Assembly: GCA_011620845.1 (NCBI GenBank)
Contig: WOYJ01000161.1
Location: 1-14,539 of the forward strand
Origin: Methanobacteriaceae archaeon
Lineage (GTDB): Archaea > Methanobacteriota > Methanobacteria > Methanobacteriales > Methanobacteriaceae
Reading direction: 5' to 3'
Length of the DNA: 14,539 nt
Under the pieces are notes generated by a model. The model saw only the letters and a list, made by a program, of their open reading frames with translations, did no database searches and had not been told where the DNA came from. This document shows, piece by piece, positions 8,742 to 14,539 of this stretch; the first letter of the stretch is position 1; each line of letters starts with the position of its first letter. Position numbers and translations under genes: made by a program.

Positions 8742-9470
8742 ATCTCTGATTTACATGTAGGAGCTCTAGCCTTCAGGCCGGAATTACTGGTTAAAGTGAT
8801 AAATGAAGTAAATGAAATGAATCCGGATGTAACCATCCTCACCGGAGACCTCACAGAAAACGGGTACTACATGGAATTTGAGAAGGCCGCGGAATATATA
8901 GATACCATAGACACCCCCCTGTTGGCAATTCCTGGAAATCACGACGCCAGACACGTGGGGGATCAATGCTTCAGTGATGTCATTAAAAATCGATGCAGAA
9001 CATTAGATTTAAAAGATAAAGGCATCAAGGTTATTGGACTGGATAGTAGTGAACCGGATCTGGATTACGGTAAGGTGGGAAGAGCCCAGCAGCTATTTAT
9101 GGAAGAAGAGCTAAAAGAAGCCCAGAACCATAATCTTTATAAGATCATAGCCCTTCATCATCATATCATACCAGTACCTAAAACCGGTAGAGAAAGGAAT
9201 GTTTTAAGTGATGCAGGAGATATACTACAATCATTGATAGATGGAGGTGCTAATTTAGTACTCTCCGGGCATAAACATATGCCCCATGTATGGATCATGG
9301 GAGACACCACCTTCGCCACGGCGGGAACTGCATCCTCCCTGAAATTAAGGGGAAAAACTTTCCCCTCATATAATACTATTAATATAGATGAAGATACAAT
9401 AGAAATTATTCTAAGGGGCACTGAAGGAAAACAAATAACCCTGGCAAATTATGAGAACACATGCAGGTGA
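8724..9470 (+). CDS. calcineurin-like metallophosphoesterase, CpdA/Icc type
   Basis: A 248-residue soluble phosphoesterase with the complete di-metal site of the calcineurin-like fold: DLH (D9, H11), GDLT (D42), GNHD (71-74), the HHH stretch (145-147) and GHKH (182-185). The pattern GDLTENGY...E...A..Y and the IPGNHD spacing resemble class III cyclic-nucleotide phosphodiesterases (CpdA/Icc), but this family also contains other phosphodiesterases and nucleases, so the substrate is open. The ATG at 8724 follows a duplicated GAGG (8711-8714). The stop TGA is embedded in the AGGTGAT ribosome binding site of the next gene, showing tight coupling with the predicted RNase. Place in the operon directly ahead of an RNase and a cyclase-like protein makes removal of a nucleotide messenger an attractive but unproven role. 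Confidence 0.88.
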   Translation: MALFAHISDLHVGALAFRPELLVKVINEVNEMNPDVTILTGDLTENGYYMEFEKAAEYIDTIDTPLLAIPGNHDARHVGDQCFSDVIKNRCRTLDLKDKGIKVIGLDSSEPDLDYGKVGRAQQLFMEEELKEAQNHNLYKIIALHHHIIPVPKTGRERNVLSDAGDILQSLIDGGANLVLSGHKHMPHVWIMGDTTFATAGTASSLKLRGKTFPSYNTINIDEDTIEIILRGTEGKQITLANYENTCR

Positions 9471-9476
9471 TAAAGT

Positions 9477-10502
9477 TTGAAAGTAGTGGTCGATGCATCT
9501 AACGTAGCCCATTTCGGTAGGAGAAGAGATGCCAAGCCCAGTTTAGAATACATCATCAAGGCAGCGGAAGCTCTGGAAAAATTGGGATACGAACCCATCC
9601 TCATAGCCGACGCATCACTGCGTCATGAAATAGACCAGAAAGAAGAGTTTAACCAGCTTCTTGATGAAGATAAAATCAGGCAGGTACCTTCCGGCACCAC
9701 AGCAGATCACTACATTTTGAAGATGGCTGAAGATGAGGATGCCAAAATACTATCCAACGATGTCTTCCGGGAATACAACGATGAATTCCAGGACATCGCA
9801 AGCAGGAGAATACCCTACAGCTTCAAAGAGGGTGTGATAAATATAGGTTCATCTTCCAAGCCCAAGAAAGTCAAGAACATATTACAGAAGATATGTAACC
9901 AGATCCTCACGGAATTCGATAGGAAAGGATACGACTCTTACAAGTTAAAGAAGAACAAGAAATTAAGTGGTATAGCCGTTGCCAAGGAAGCAATCGACCG
10001 GATAACCAAAACCGACGACGACAGCATCGATTCCAAGTTAGAAAATGCCTTCCTGAAGATACCCTTATTCGGTAGGGTGATGAGCCTGGTGGACGAGGTA
10101 GAGAAGACCAGCGATTTCATCATCTTCGTACTTATCAGCCCCCGGGATTACAGGGACGCAGTTCGCAACGCTGGTAACATAGCAGTTACCGTTGGGGACC
10201 GGCTGAAACTGGACCACGCACCCCTGGTGGCGGTGAGAAATGATCTTTTCACCAAGCCGGGATCATTCGAACTTAACATCGTCTATTCCGATGATATATT
10301 AGAAGAATCCCCCTACAACGTGAACATCACCATCAACGATCATGACTATTCCTTCGTTAAGAAAAACTCCCGAAACATTGCAAGCACCGTAGCAGCAAGA
10401 TTAGGAACCTGGAAATTCCCTATCGTATCAGTCAAACCCAGCATGCTCATGGAAAAACCAGGACACTTCGACATAACCCTTGAAAAGGGAGGAGAAAAGT
10501 AA
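9477..10502 (+). CDS. Regnase/Zc3h12a-like NYN ribonuclease with duplicated C-terminal domain
   Basis: A 341-residue protein starting at TTG 9477, fixed by AGGTGAT at 9465-9471. Residues 1-125 form a PIN-like NYN domain of the Zc3h12a (Regnase) type: VVVDASNVAHFGR (3-15) with D6 and N9, IADAS (43-47), TTADHYIL (74-81) with D77, and LSNDVFREY (92-100) with D95. These acids would bind the catalytic metal for RNA cleavage. A basic linker (128-163) follows. The C-terminal part contains two copies of a domain of about 56 residues, 214-269 and 280-335, sharing DY, N..NIA.TV..RL, P.V.V and KPG.F; I do not recognise this repeat. It has no membrane segment. It sits between a phosphoesterase and a palm-domain protein, with only 6 and 0 nt between stop and start codons. 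RNase activity is inferred from motifs; the RNA target is unknown. Confidence 0.82.
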   Translation: MKVVVDASNVAHFGRRRDAKPSLEYIIKAAEALEKLGYEPILIADASLRHEIDQKEEFNQLLDEDKIRQVPSGTTADHYILKMAEDEDAKILSNDVFREYNDEFQDIASRRIPYSFKEGVINIGSSSKPKKVKNILQKICNQILTEFDRKGYDSYKLKKNKKLSGIAVAKEAIDRITKTDDDSIDSKLENAFLKIPLFGRVMSLVDEVEKTSDFIIFVLISPRDYRDAVRNAGNIAVTVGDRLKLDHAPLVAVRNDLFTKPGSFELNIVYSDDILEESPYNVNITINDHDYSFVKKNSRNIASTVAARLGTWKFPIVSVKPSMLMEKPGHFDITLEKGGEK

Positions 10503-11741
10503 ATGGTCAAAGACAGGATCCTCCGGAGTATCTTCTCATTCTTACTCAGGCACAGGGTGGTCAGCGTAGGCACCAAATACTACCCTACCAACGACCGGGA
10601 AAGGGAGTACGTGGAAATGATAAATTACACTCACACCATGCTCCTGGAGATTGAAAAAGCCCATATCACCACCCAGAACATATTCCAGACCGTCCTGAAG
10701 GAAGTAGGACGGGGGAATATACCCGAAAACAGACGGTTTTTAGAGTTAAAACCTGCCGAAAATGATGTAAACGAATACGCTCTCTTAAGCAACATAATCA
10801 TGGGAAGCGACCGTTACCTGTACCTGGAAATCTTCCAGAAAAACCGGCAGATAATAGAAGAATTCGTGGAGCTTATAAAAGACAACAATGGGCAGATTAT
10901 AGAAAAAAGTGATAGTGAAATAGTTTCACGTCTCTTATCTAAAAATGACGCCATAAGAGTCTCCGTTGAACTCATCAAACTGGGTATAGAGAAGGGCATC
11001 GATGTGCGAGCAGCGGTGGGTATGACCGGTGCAGCGGCCATTGAAAGATCCATAAACCTCAACCGGGAGATCGGTGAAACCAGTGGAATAGGCTTCACCA
11101 AACTCGGCGGAGAGTTCGCCATAACATTCTCCTCACAAATAGGTAAACTGGAAGGCGAACCAGTAGTATACGATAACTACCTATTCCTGGACGCCATCGA
11201 CTCCACCCGATTCATAGAAGAACAGGGTAGGGATCGGTTGGTGGAGATAATGAACGAGATAAAGAACTTCATCCAGGCTGACTGTAAAGGAAAGATAGAA
11301 GGATACCGGGTGGGAGGAGACGACTTAGTAGCCAACCTACCCACCAAAGACGCCGCGTTGAGAGCTGGTATCGACTCTGCCTGGCATGCCCTTAATAAAG
11401 GAGCCCGCCTGAGAATAGGAGTGGGTAAAAGCAGGAGAGAAGCCGGTGAAAGAGCACAGATGGCTGACAATATAAAGATATGGAACAACAGCCCGGTGAT
11501 GGTCTTCGACCTGGCCGATGGAATCTACGCCTACTACGTACCCTCAGAGTTCACCAGGACAGTGGTGGAATTCCTGTCTGAGAAGACAGGCCATGTAATC
11601 TTCATATTCATTTTCGTATTCCTGTTAACCCTCATAGGATGGAACTTAATGGGCAGAGACCTGGGAGGTTACGTCCTGGGAGGATGGGAACTGGGAGTAT
11701 TCGGGGTCATCCTGGCCCTGCTTTATGCGGCAACCAGATAG
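10503..11741 (+). CDS. membrane-anchored tandem palm-domain protein, putative nucleotide cyclase
   Basis: A 412-residue protein. Residues about 223-335 look like a nucleotidyl-cyclase/palm fold: strand YLFLDAID (226-233) with D230 and D233, a hairpin YRVGGDDLVANL (268-279), and LRIGVGKSRREAGERAQMAD (303-322) like the RIGIG...A...AD segment of GGDEF, Cas10, mCpol and GTP cyclohydrolase III proteins. An upstream copy aligns without gaps over 134-182 and 269-317 (13 identities, including VRAAVG against LRIGVG), but has SDSE where the second has GGDD and E109 where it has D230, so it is probably non-catalytic. Two hydrophobic helices at about 364-382 and 390-410 anchor the C-terminus. GGAGG at 10488-10492 precedes the ATG, which abuts the preceding stop. 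The product could be a cyclic mono- or oligonucleotide; GTP cyclohydrolase III-like chemistry is an alternative. Confidence 0.7.
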   Translation: MVKDRILRSIFSFLLRHRVVSVGTKYYPTNDREREYVEMINYTHTMLLEIEKAHITTQNIFQTVLKEVGRGNIPENRRFLELKPAENDVNEYALLSNIIMGSDRYLYLEIFQKNRQIIEEFVELIKDNNGQIIEKSDSEIVSRLLSKNDAIRVSVELIKLGIEKGIDVRAAVGMTGAAAIERSINLNREIGETSGIGFTKLGGEFAITFSSQIGKLEGEPVVYDNYLFLDAIDSTRFIEEQGRDRLVEIMNEIKNFIQADCKGKIEGYRVGGDDLVANLPTKDAALRAGIDSAWHALNKGARLRIGVGKSRREAGERAQMADNIKIWNNSPVMVFDLADGIYAYYVPSEFTRTVVEFLSEKTGHVIFIFIFVFLLTLIGWNLMGRDLGGYVLGGWELGVFGVILALLYAATR

Positions 11742-11814
11742 AAATAGTAAAATTAATTTATCTGTGAGCCAAAATTAATTCCAGGAATTATTAATCTACA
11801 AGGATCTTATTTCT

Positions 11815-12111
11815 ATGAAACCGGAAATACAGGGAAAATTGATGGTGGCCATGGTGGTATCCCTCATGGCATTTGGCTTTGGAACAGGCACTGTACTGGT
11901 AACTGGACAGTTCCCGAGTCTGGACTCCCCAAACACGTTCAACACCACCCAGAATAGCGATCTCCCGGCCATTTACGACTCCAACCAATACAGCAACACA
12001 GACACATCAACACCAGAGACACCCACGAGTCCCACTGGTGGACAATCTAACAGTCAGGATAATCAAAACGATAATCCCCCCAGCTCTAACAATACCAACA
12101 CCACCAATTAA
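11815..12111 (+). CDS. small exported or membrane-anchored Asn/Thr/Ser-rich protein
   Basis: A 98-residue protein not recognised as a family. A short charged start (MKPEIQGK) is followed by one hydrophobic segment (about 9-29), which would serve as a signal sequence or N-terminal anchor. From residue 30 on, the chain is a low-complexity tail rich in Asn, Thr, Ser, Pro, Gln and Asp with almost no hydrophobic residues, so probably disordered and outside the cell. Three N-glycosylation sequons are visible (N43, N92, N95). There is no cysteine and no lipobox. The ATG at 11815 has AAGGATC at 11800-11806. It lies 73 nt after the palm-domain gene, also membrane-bound, and could be co-transcribed. 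A stalk, spacer or surface-decoration role is only a guess. Confidence 0.65.
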   Translation: MKPEIQGKLMVAMVVSLMAFGFGTGTVLVTGQFPSLDSPNTFNTTQNSDLPAIYDSNQYSNTDTSTPETPTSPTGGQSNSQDNQNDNPPSSNNTNTTN

Positions 12112-12244
12112 TGAAAAGATTAATATTTAAAATTGGAAAGATATATCTGAAATTCTAATTTAAAAAAAAGGAAAAATAAACTTAAATTCTATATTAAAAA
12201 GAAAATAAAATTAAATTCTAATTTATGTAAATACTTTATACAGA
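12112..12244. other. A-rich low-complexity spacer with degenerate repeats
   Basis: The segment is almost pure A/T and contains three imperfect copies of AATTCTAATTTA-like sequence starting at 12151, 12185 and 12214, spaced 34 and 29 nt. No gene is visible. It separates the small exported protein from the argJ promoter. Confidence 0.5.
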
Positions 12245-12253
12245 TATTTATAA
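12245..12253 (+). promoter_or_regulatory. probable TATA box of argJ
   Basis: TATTTATAA lies 53-61 nt upstream of the argJ ATG. Initiation about 25 nt downstream would give a leader of about 30 nt holding the AGAGG ribosome binding site at 12292-12296. Confidence 0.45.
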
Positions 12254-12305
12254 CCACTACCTGACATTAAAACTTACAAATAAACGAATTAAGAGGAAAA
12301 CTAAT

Positions 12306-13499
12306 ATGAAATTTATCCCAGGAGGAATCTGTGCAGTAGAAGGGGTACTGGCAGCTGGTTCCTGTGAAGACGACTATGGAATGGCACTCATAGTAAGTGA
12401 AGATAACACGGCATCGGCAGTTTTCACCAGGAACAAGATACTGGCCGCCCCAGTACTGGTGAGCAAGGAATCCCTGGAGGATGGGAAGCTCTCTGCCATC
12501 GTGGCTAACAGTGGAAATGCCAACTGCTGCACAGGCAAAGAAGGCCTGGAAAATGCCCGACAGATGAGGGATAAGGTCTCTGACACCCTGGACATTAAAA
12601 GTAAAGACGTTGCTGTCGCCTCCACCGGTATAATAGGCCGGAAACTGCCCATGGACACCATAAATCACCTGATAGATAAGGCCCTTCTAAAACTTGAAAA
12701 CTCACCAAAGGCATCCCGGGACGCTGCAGAGGCCATAATGACTACCGACACCCTTCCCAAAGAACTGGCCGTGGAATCAACCTTAACCACCGGAGAAAAA
12801 TTCAGGATCGGCGGGATCTGCAAAGGTTCCGGTATGATCGCACCTAACATGGCCACCTTCCTCTGCTTCATAACCACCGATGTAGAGGCAACCCCAGAGG
12901 AACTCAGTGAATCCCTGAAGGATGCCGTTTCCAATACATTCAACATGGTGGTTGTAGATGGTGATGTAAGCACCAACGACACCGTGATACTCATGGCCAG
13001 CGGAAGCTCTGGCAAGATAGACCATAAATTCCAGGAAGCCCTGGAATACCTCTGCACCGGCCTGTCACGGCTCGTAGCCCGTGATGGGGAGGGAGCAAGC
13101 AAACTAATCGAAGTGGTGGTTAAAGGAGGGCAAACTAAAGAAGACGCCCGAAAAGCAGCCAAGGCAATAGTAACCTCACCACTGGTTAAATCGGCAATTT
13201 TCGGTGGCAACCCTAACTGGGGACGTATCGCTGCGGCGGTAGGGTACTCTGGAGCAGAGATGGACGAGAAAACCATGTCCATCACCCTGGAATCCCCCAA
13301 TAAAAAGGTAGCCATAGTAAACGACGGCAGTATAAAAGCTTTCGAGGGATCAGAGGAACTGGAAACCGCGGAAGAGATCATGAAGGGAGAGGAGATAAAG
13401 ATAACCGTGGACCTGTCCCTGGGAGAATCCGAGGCCACAGCCTTCGGCTGTGATCTGACCTACGATTACGTGCGGATCAACGCGGAGTACTCCACTTGA
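12306..13499 (+). CDS. argJ: glutamate N-acetyltransferase / ornithine acetyltransferase
   Basis: A 397-residue ArgJ, which moves the acetyl group from N-acetylornithine to glutamate in the cyclic arginine pathway; some members also use acetyl-CoA. Family marks are ANSGNAN (67-73), TGIIGRKLPMD (107-117) forming the oxyanion region, and KGSGMIAPNMATFLCFITTD (173-192). The precursor cleaves itself before the Thr of the MAT motif, T184, which becomes the nucleophile, giving alpha and beta chains of about 183 and 214 residues. VSTNDTV (221-227) and NPNWGRIAAAVGYSG in the beta chain are also typical. Length is normal. The ATG at 12306 follows AGAGG (12292-12296). argB follows 90 nt downstream, so arginine genes are clustered. 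I cannot tell from sequence whether it is mono- or bifunctional. Confidence 0.96.
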   Translation: MKFIPGGICAVEGVLAAGSCEDDYGMALIVSEDNTASAVFTRNKILAAPVLVSKESLEDGKLSAIVANSGNANCCTGKEGLENARQMRDKVSDTLDIKSKDVAVASTGIIGRKLPMDTINHLIDKALLKLENSPKASRDAAEAIMTTDTLPKELAVESTLTTGEKFRIGGICKGSGMIAPNMATFLCFITTDVEATPEELSESLKDAVSNTFNMVVVDGDVSTNDTVILMASGSSGKIDHKFQEALEYLCTGLSRLVARDGEGASKLIEVVVKGGQTKEDARKAAKAIVTSPLVKSAIFGGNPNWGRIAAAVGYSGAEMDEKTMSITLESPNKKVAIVNDGSIKAFEGSEELETAEEIMKGEEIKITVDLSLGESEATAFGCDLTYDYVRINAEYST

Positions 13500-13510
13500 G
13501 AGACCTCCAC

Positions 13511-13579
13511 ATGCAAAGTATTATTAAAATGATTAGAGAAGATATTAAACATGGTACTATTGAAGAAATTCGAAACTGA
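13511..13579 (+). CDS. 22-codon leader ORF ahead of argB, doubtful
   Basis: An ATG at 13511 opens MQSIIKMIREDIKHG and runs 22 codons to a TGA at 13577-13579. That stop overlaps the GAGG ribosome binding site of argB (13578-13581). It has no clear ribosome binding site of its own. It could act by translational coupling or be chance. Confidence 0.2.
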   Translation: MQSIIKMIREDIKHGTIEEIRN

Positions 13580-13589
13580 GGCTCATAAA

Positions 13590-14468
13590 ATGGAAACAGT
13601 CAACATATTAGTTGAAGCACTGCCCTACATCAAAGAATTCCATAAAAAAAAGATCATGATAAAGTACGGGGGCCATGCCATGATAGATACCGAGGCTAAA
13701 ACCTCCACCGCCCGTGATACAGTGCTCTTAAAATATGTAGGCATGCAGCCCATTGTCACCCATGGTGGGGGGCCAGAAATCTCCCGCTCCATGAGTAAAC
13801 TGGGTAAGGAACCCCAGTTTATAGAAGGACTACGGGTTACCGACCAGGAGACCATGGACATCGTGAAGATGGTCCTGGTTGGGAAGATCAACACGGAGAT
13901 CGTCTCCAACATCGGAGTCCACGGAGGTAAAGGGGTGGGCATATCAGGTAAAGATAACCTTCTGATTAAAGCCCGCAAACGCGCCCCCCATATGGTGGTT
14001 GACCACAACGGAGAAGAAAAGATGGTCGACCTGGGCTTGGTGGGGGAGATTGACTCCATAAACACGGAGATAATCGATGTTCTCACCTCAAATGATTATA
14101 TACCCATTATATCCCCTATAGGCGTTGATGAAACTGGGGAAACATTAAATCTTAACGCTGATACAGTGGCTGGTGATATAGCCTCCCATATAGGGGCGGA
14201 AAAGTTAATCATACTCACCGATGTACCTGGAATTCTGGAAGACCCGGATGATCCAGAGAGCCTGGTTCGAAGGGTGAATATGGATGAAACACGGGAACTC
14301 ATCGAACAGGGCATAGTGAAGGATGGAATGCTCCCTAAGGTCCTGACCTGCATGGACGCCGTGAAAAACGGGGTTTCATCTGCACATATAATAGACGGAC
14401 GGATAAAACACTCCCTGCTCCTGGAAATATTCACCAAAAGCGGTATAGGAACCATGATAACTAAGTGA
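13590..14468 (+). CDS. argB: acetylglutamate kinase
   Basis: A 292-residue amino-acid kinase that phosphorylates N-acetylglutamate with ATP, the second step of arginine synthesis. Seen in order: KYGGHAM (25-31) with the ATP-contacting lysine, THGGGPEIS (57-65) binding substrate, FIEGLRVTD (77-85), NLNADTVAGDIA (187-198), and LILTDVPGILED (207-218). I start it at the ATG at 13590 (protein begins METVNILVEALP) because GAGG at 13578-13581 is well placed and archaeal ArgB proteins I know begin this way. An in-frame ATG at 13551 would add 13 residues but has only a weak site. It follows argJ and is probably in the same transcript. Arginine feedback is known for some members of the family; the sequence here does not settle it. 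Confidence 0.94.
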   Translation: METVNILVEALPYIKEFHKKKIMIKYGGHAMIDTEAKTSTARDTVLLKYVGMQPIVTHGGGPEISRSMSKLGKEPQFIEGLRVTDQETMDIVKMVLVGKINTEIVSNIGVHGGKGVGISGKDNLLIKARKRAPHMVVDHNGEEKMVDLGLVGEIDSINTEIIDVLTSNDYIPIISPIGVDETGETLNLNADTVAGDIASHIGAEKLIILTDVPGILEDPDDPESLVRRVNMDETRELIEQGIVKDGMLPKVLTCMDAVKNGVSSAHIIDGRIKHSLLLEIFTKSGIGTMITK

Positions 14469-14483
14469 TAAAATAAGGGAATC

Positions 14484-14539
14484 ATGAAATATAAAAATAT
14501 GAACAAAATCAATGAAATAAAAGAATATGAACAAAATCA
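14484..14539 (+). CDS. possible start of a further gene, cut by the window edge
   Basis: An ATG at 14484, 15 nt after the argB stop and preceded by AGGGAATC, opens a frame MKYKNMNKINEIKEYEQN that remains open to the window end. The Asn/Lys/Glu/Ile-rich residues are what any AT-rich sequence would give, and the stretch is built on a direct repeat, so the call is weak. Confidence 0.25.
   Translation, partial: MKYKNMNKINEIKEYEQN
14496..14539. repeat. 16-bp direct repeat at the right edge
   Basis: AATATGAACAAAATCA occurs at 14496-14511 and 14524-14539, period 28. The window ends exactly at the end of the second copy, so more copies may follow. Confidence 0.85.

Noticed and set aside
11103..11130. 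GGEF at residues 202-205 of the palm-domain protein as a diguanylate cyclase motif
   Set aside because: It lacks the Asp of GGDEF and lies after the repeat-A counterpart of the LRIGVG segment, not at the hairpin position, where SDSE is found instead.
10503..11741. The palm-domain gene as a CRISPR-Cas component
   Set aside because: No repeat-spacer array and no other cas gene is visible in the window; the GGDD resemblance to Cas10 is at fold level only.
11777..11789. Palindrome AATTCCAGGAATT upstream of the small exported protein as an operator
   Set aside because: A single 13-bp palindrome in AT-rich sequence is expected by chance, and no second copy was seen.
12665..13438. Long open frame on the minus strand within argJ
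   Set aside because: It is the antisense frame of a clear argJ, Ser-rich and without family features.
13551..13589. Longer argB start adding 13 residues
   Set aside because: The ribosome binding site is weak there, while GAGG at 13578-13581 fits the ATG at 13590 and the usual N-terminus.

Overview
The window reads as a piece of a methanogenic archaeon chromosome, most probably Methanobacterium or a close relative in the Methanobacteriales. Supporting signs are an archaeosine-type tRNA-guanine transglycosylase, an archaeal NAC homologue, an ArgJ/ArgB arginine pair of archaeal type, a compact-cysteine iron-sulfur flavoprotein, strong AGGTGAT/GGAGG ribosome binding sites, two TTG starts, TATA-like promoter elements and U-tract terminators without hairpins. 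The genus is inferred from remembered gene content and order, not from a search.

Region 1 (1-4330, minus strand) is an AT-rich cell-surface glycan region, partly in decay. From promoter-proximal to distal the genes are a GT2 glycosyltransferase and a DUF2304 membrane protein (an apparent pair), then a Wzx-type flippase with one in-frame TAA at codon 32, an intact SAM methyltransferase, and a UDP-galactopyranose mutase remnant with at least six frameshifts that runs off the left edge. A 394-base intergenic stretch follows, carrying a 17-bp tandem repeat that holds two TATA-like boxes.

Region 2 (4329-6241) is a divergent pair: an iron-sulfur flavoprotein on the minus strand and an MnmC-like methyltransferase with a cysteine cluster at its C-terminus on the plus strand.

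Region 3 (6304-11741, plus strand) is a tight five-gene operon with 1-nt overlaps or very short gaps: tgtA (archaeosine TGT), nac, a calcineurin-like metallophosphoesterase, a Regnase/Zc3h12a-like NYN ribonuclease with a duplicated C-terminal domain, and a membrane-anchored protein with two palm/nucleotidyl-cyclase-like repeats, only the second of which keeps a GGDD motif. The last three genes look like a nucleotide-signalling set: a possible synthase, a possible RNase effector and a possible phosphodiesterase off-switch, embedded in a translation-linked operon. This is the most interesting part of the window. The function is a hypothesis from domain content only.

Region 4 (11815-14539, plus strand) holds a small exported or membrane-anchored Asn/Thr/Ser-rich protein, then argJ and argB of the arginine pathway, and at the right edge the possible start of another gene containing a 16-bp direct repeat.

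Short tandem duplications recur: 17 bp upstream of the glycosyltransferase, 24 bp in frame inside tgtA, and 36 bp across the nac/phosphoesterase junction. The last has copied a stop, a ribosome binding site and a start, leaving an 11-codon mini-ORF.
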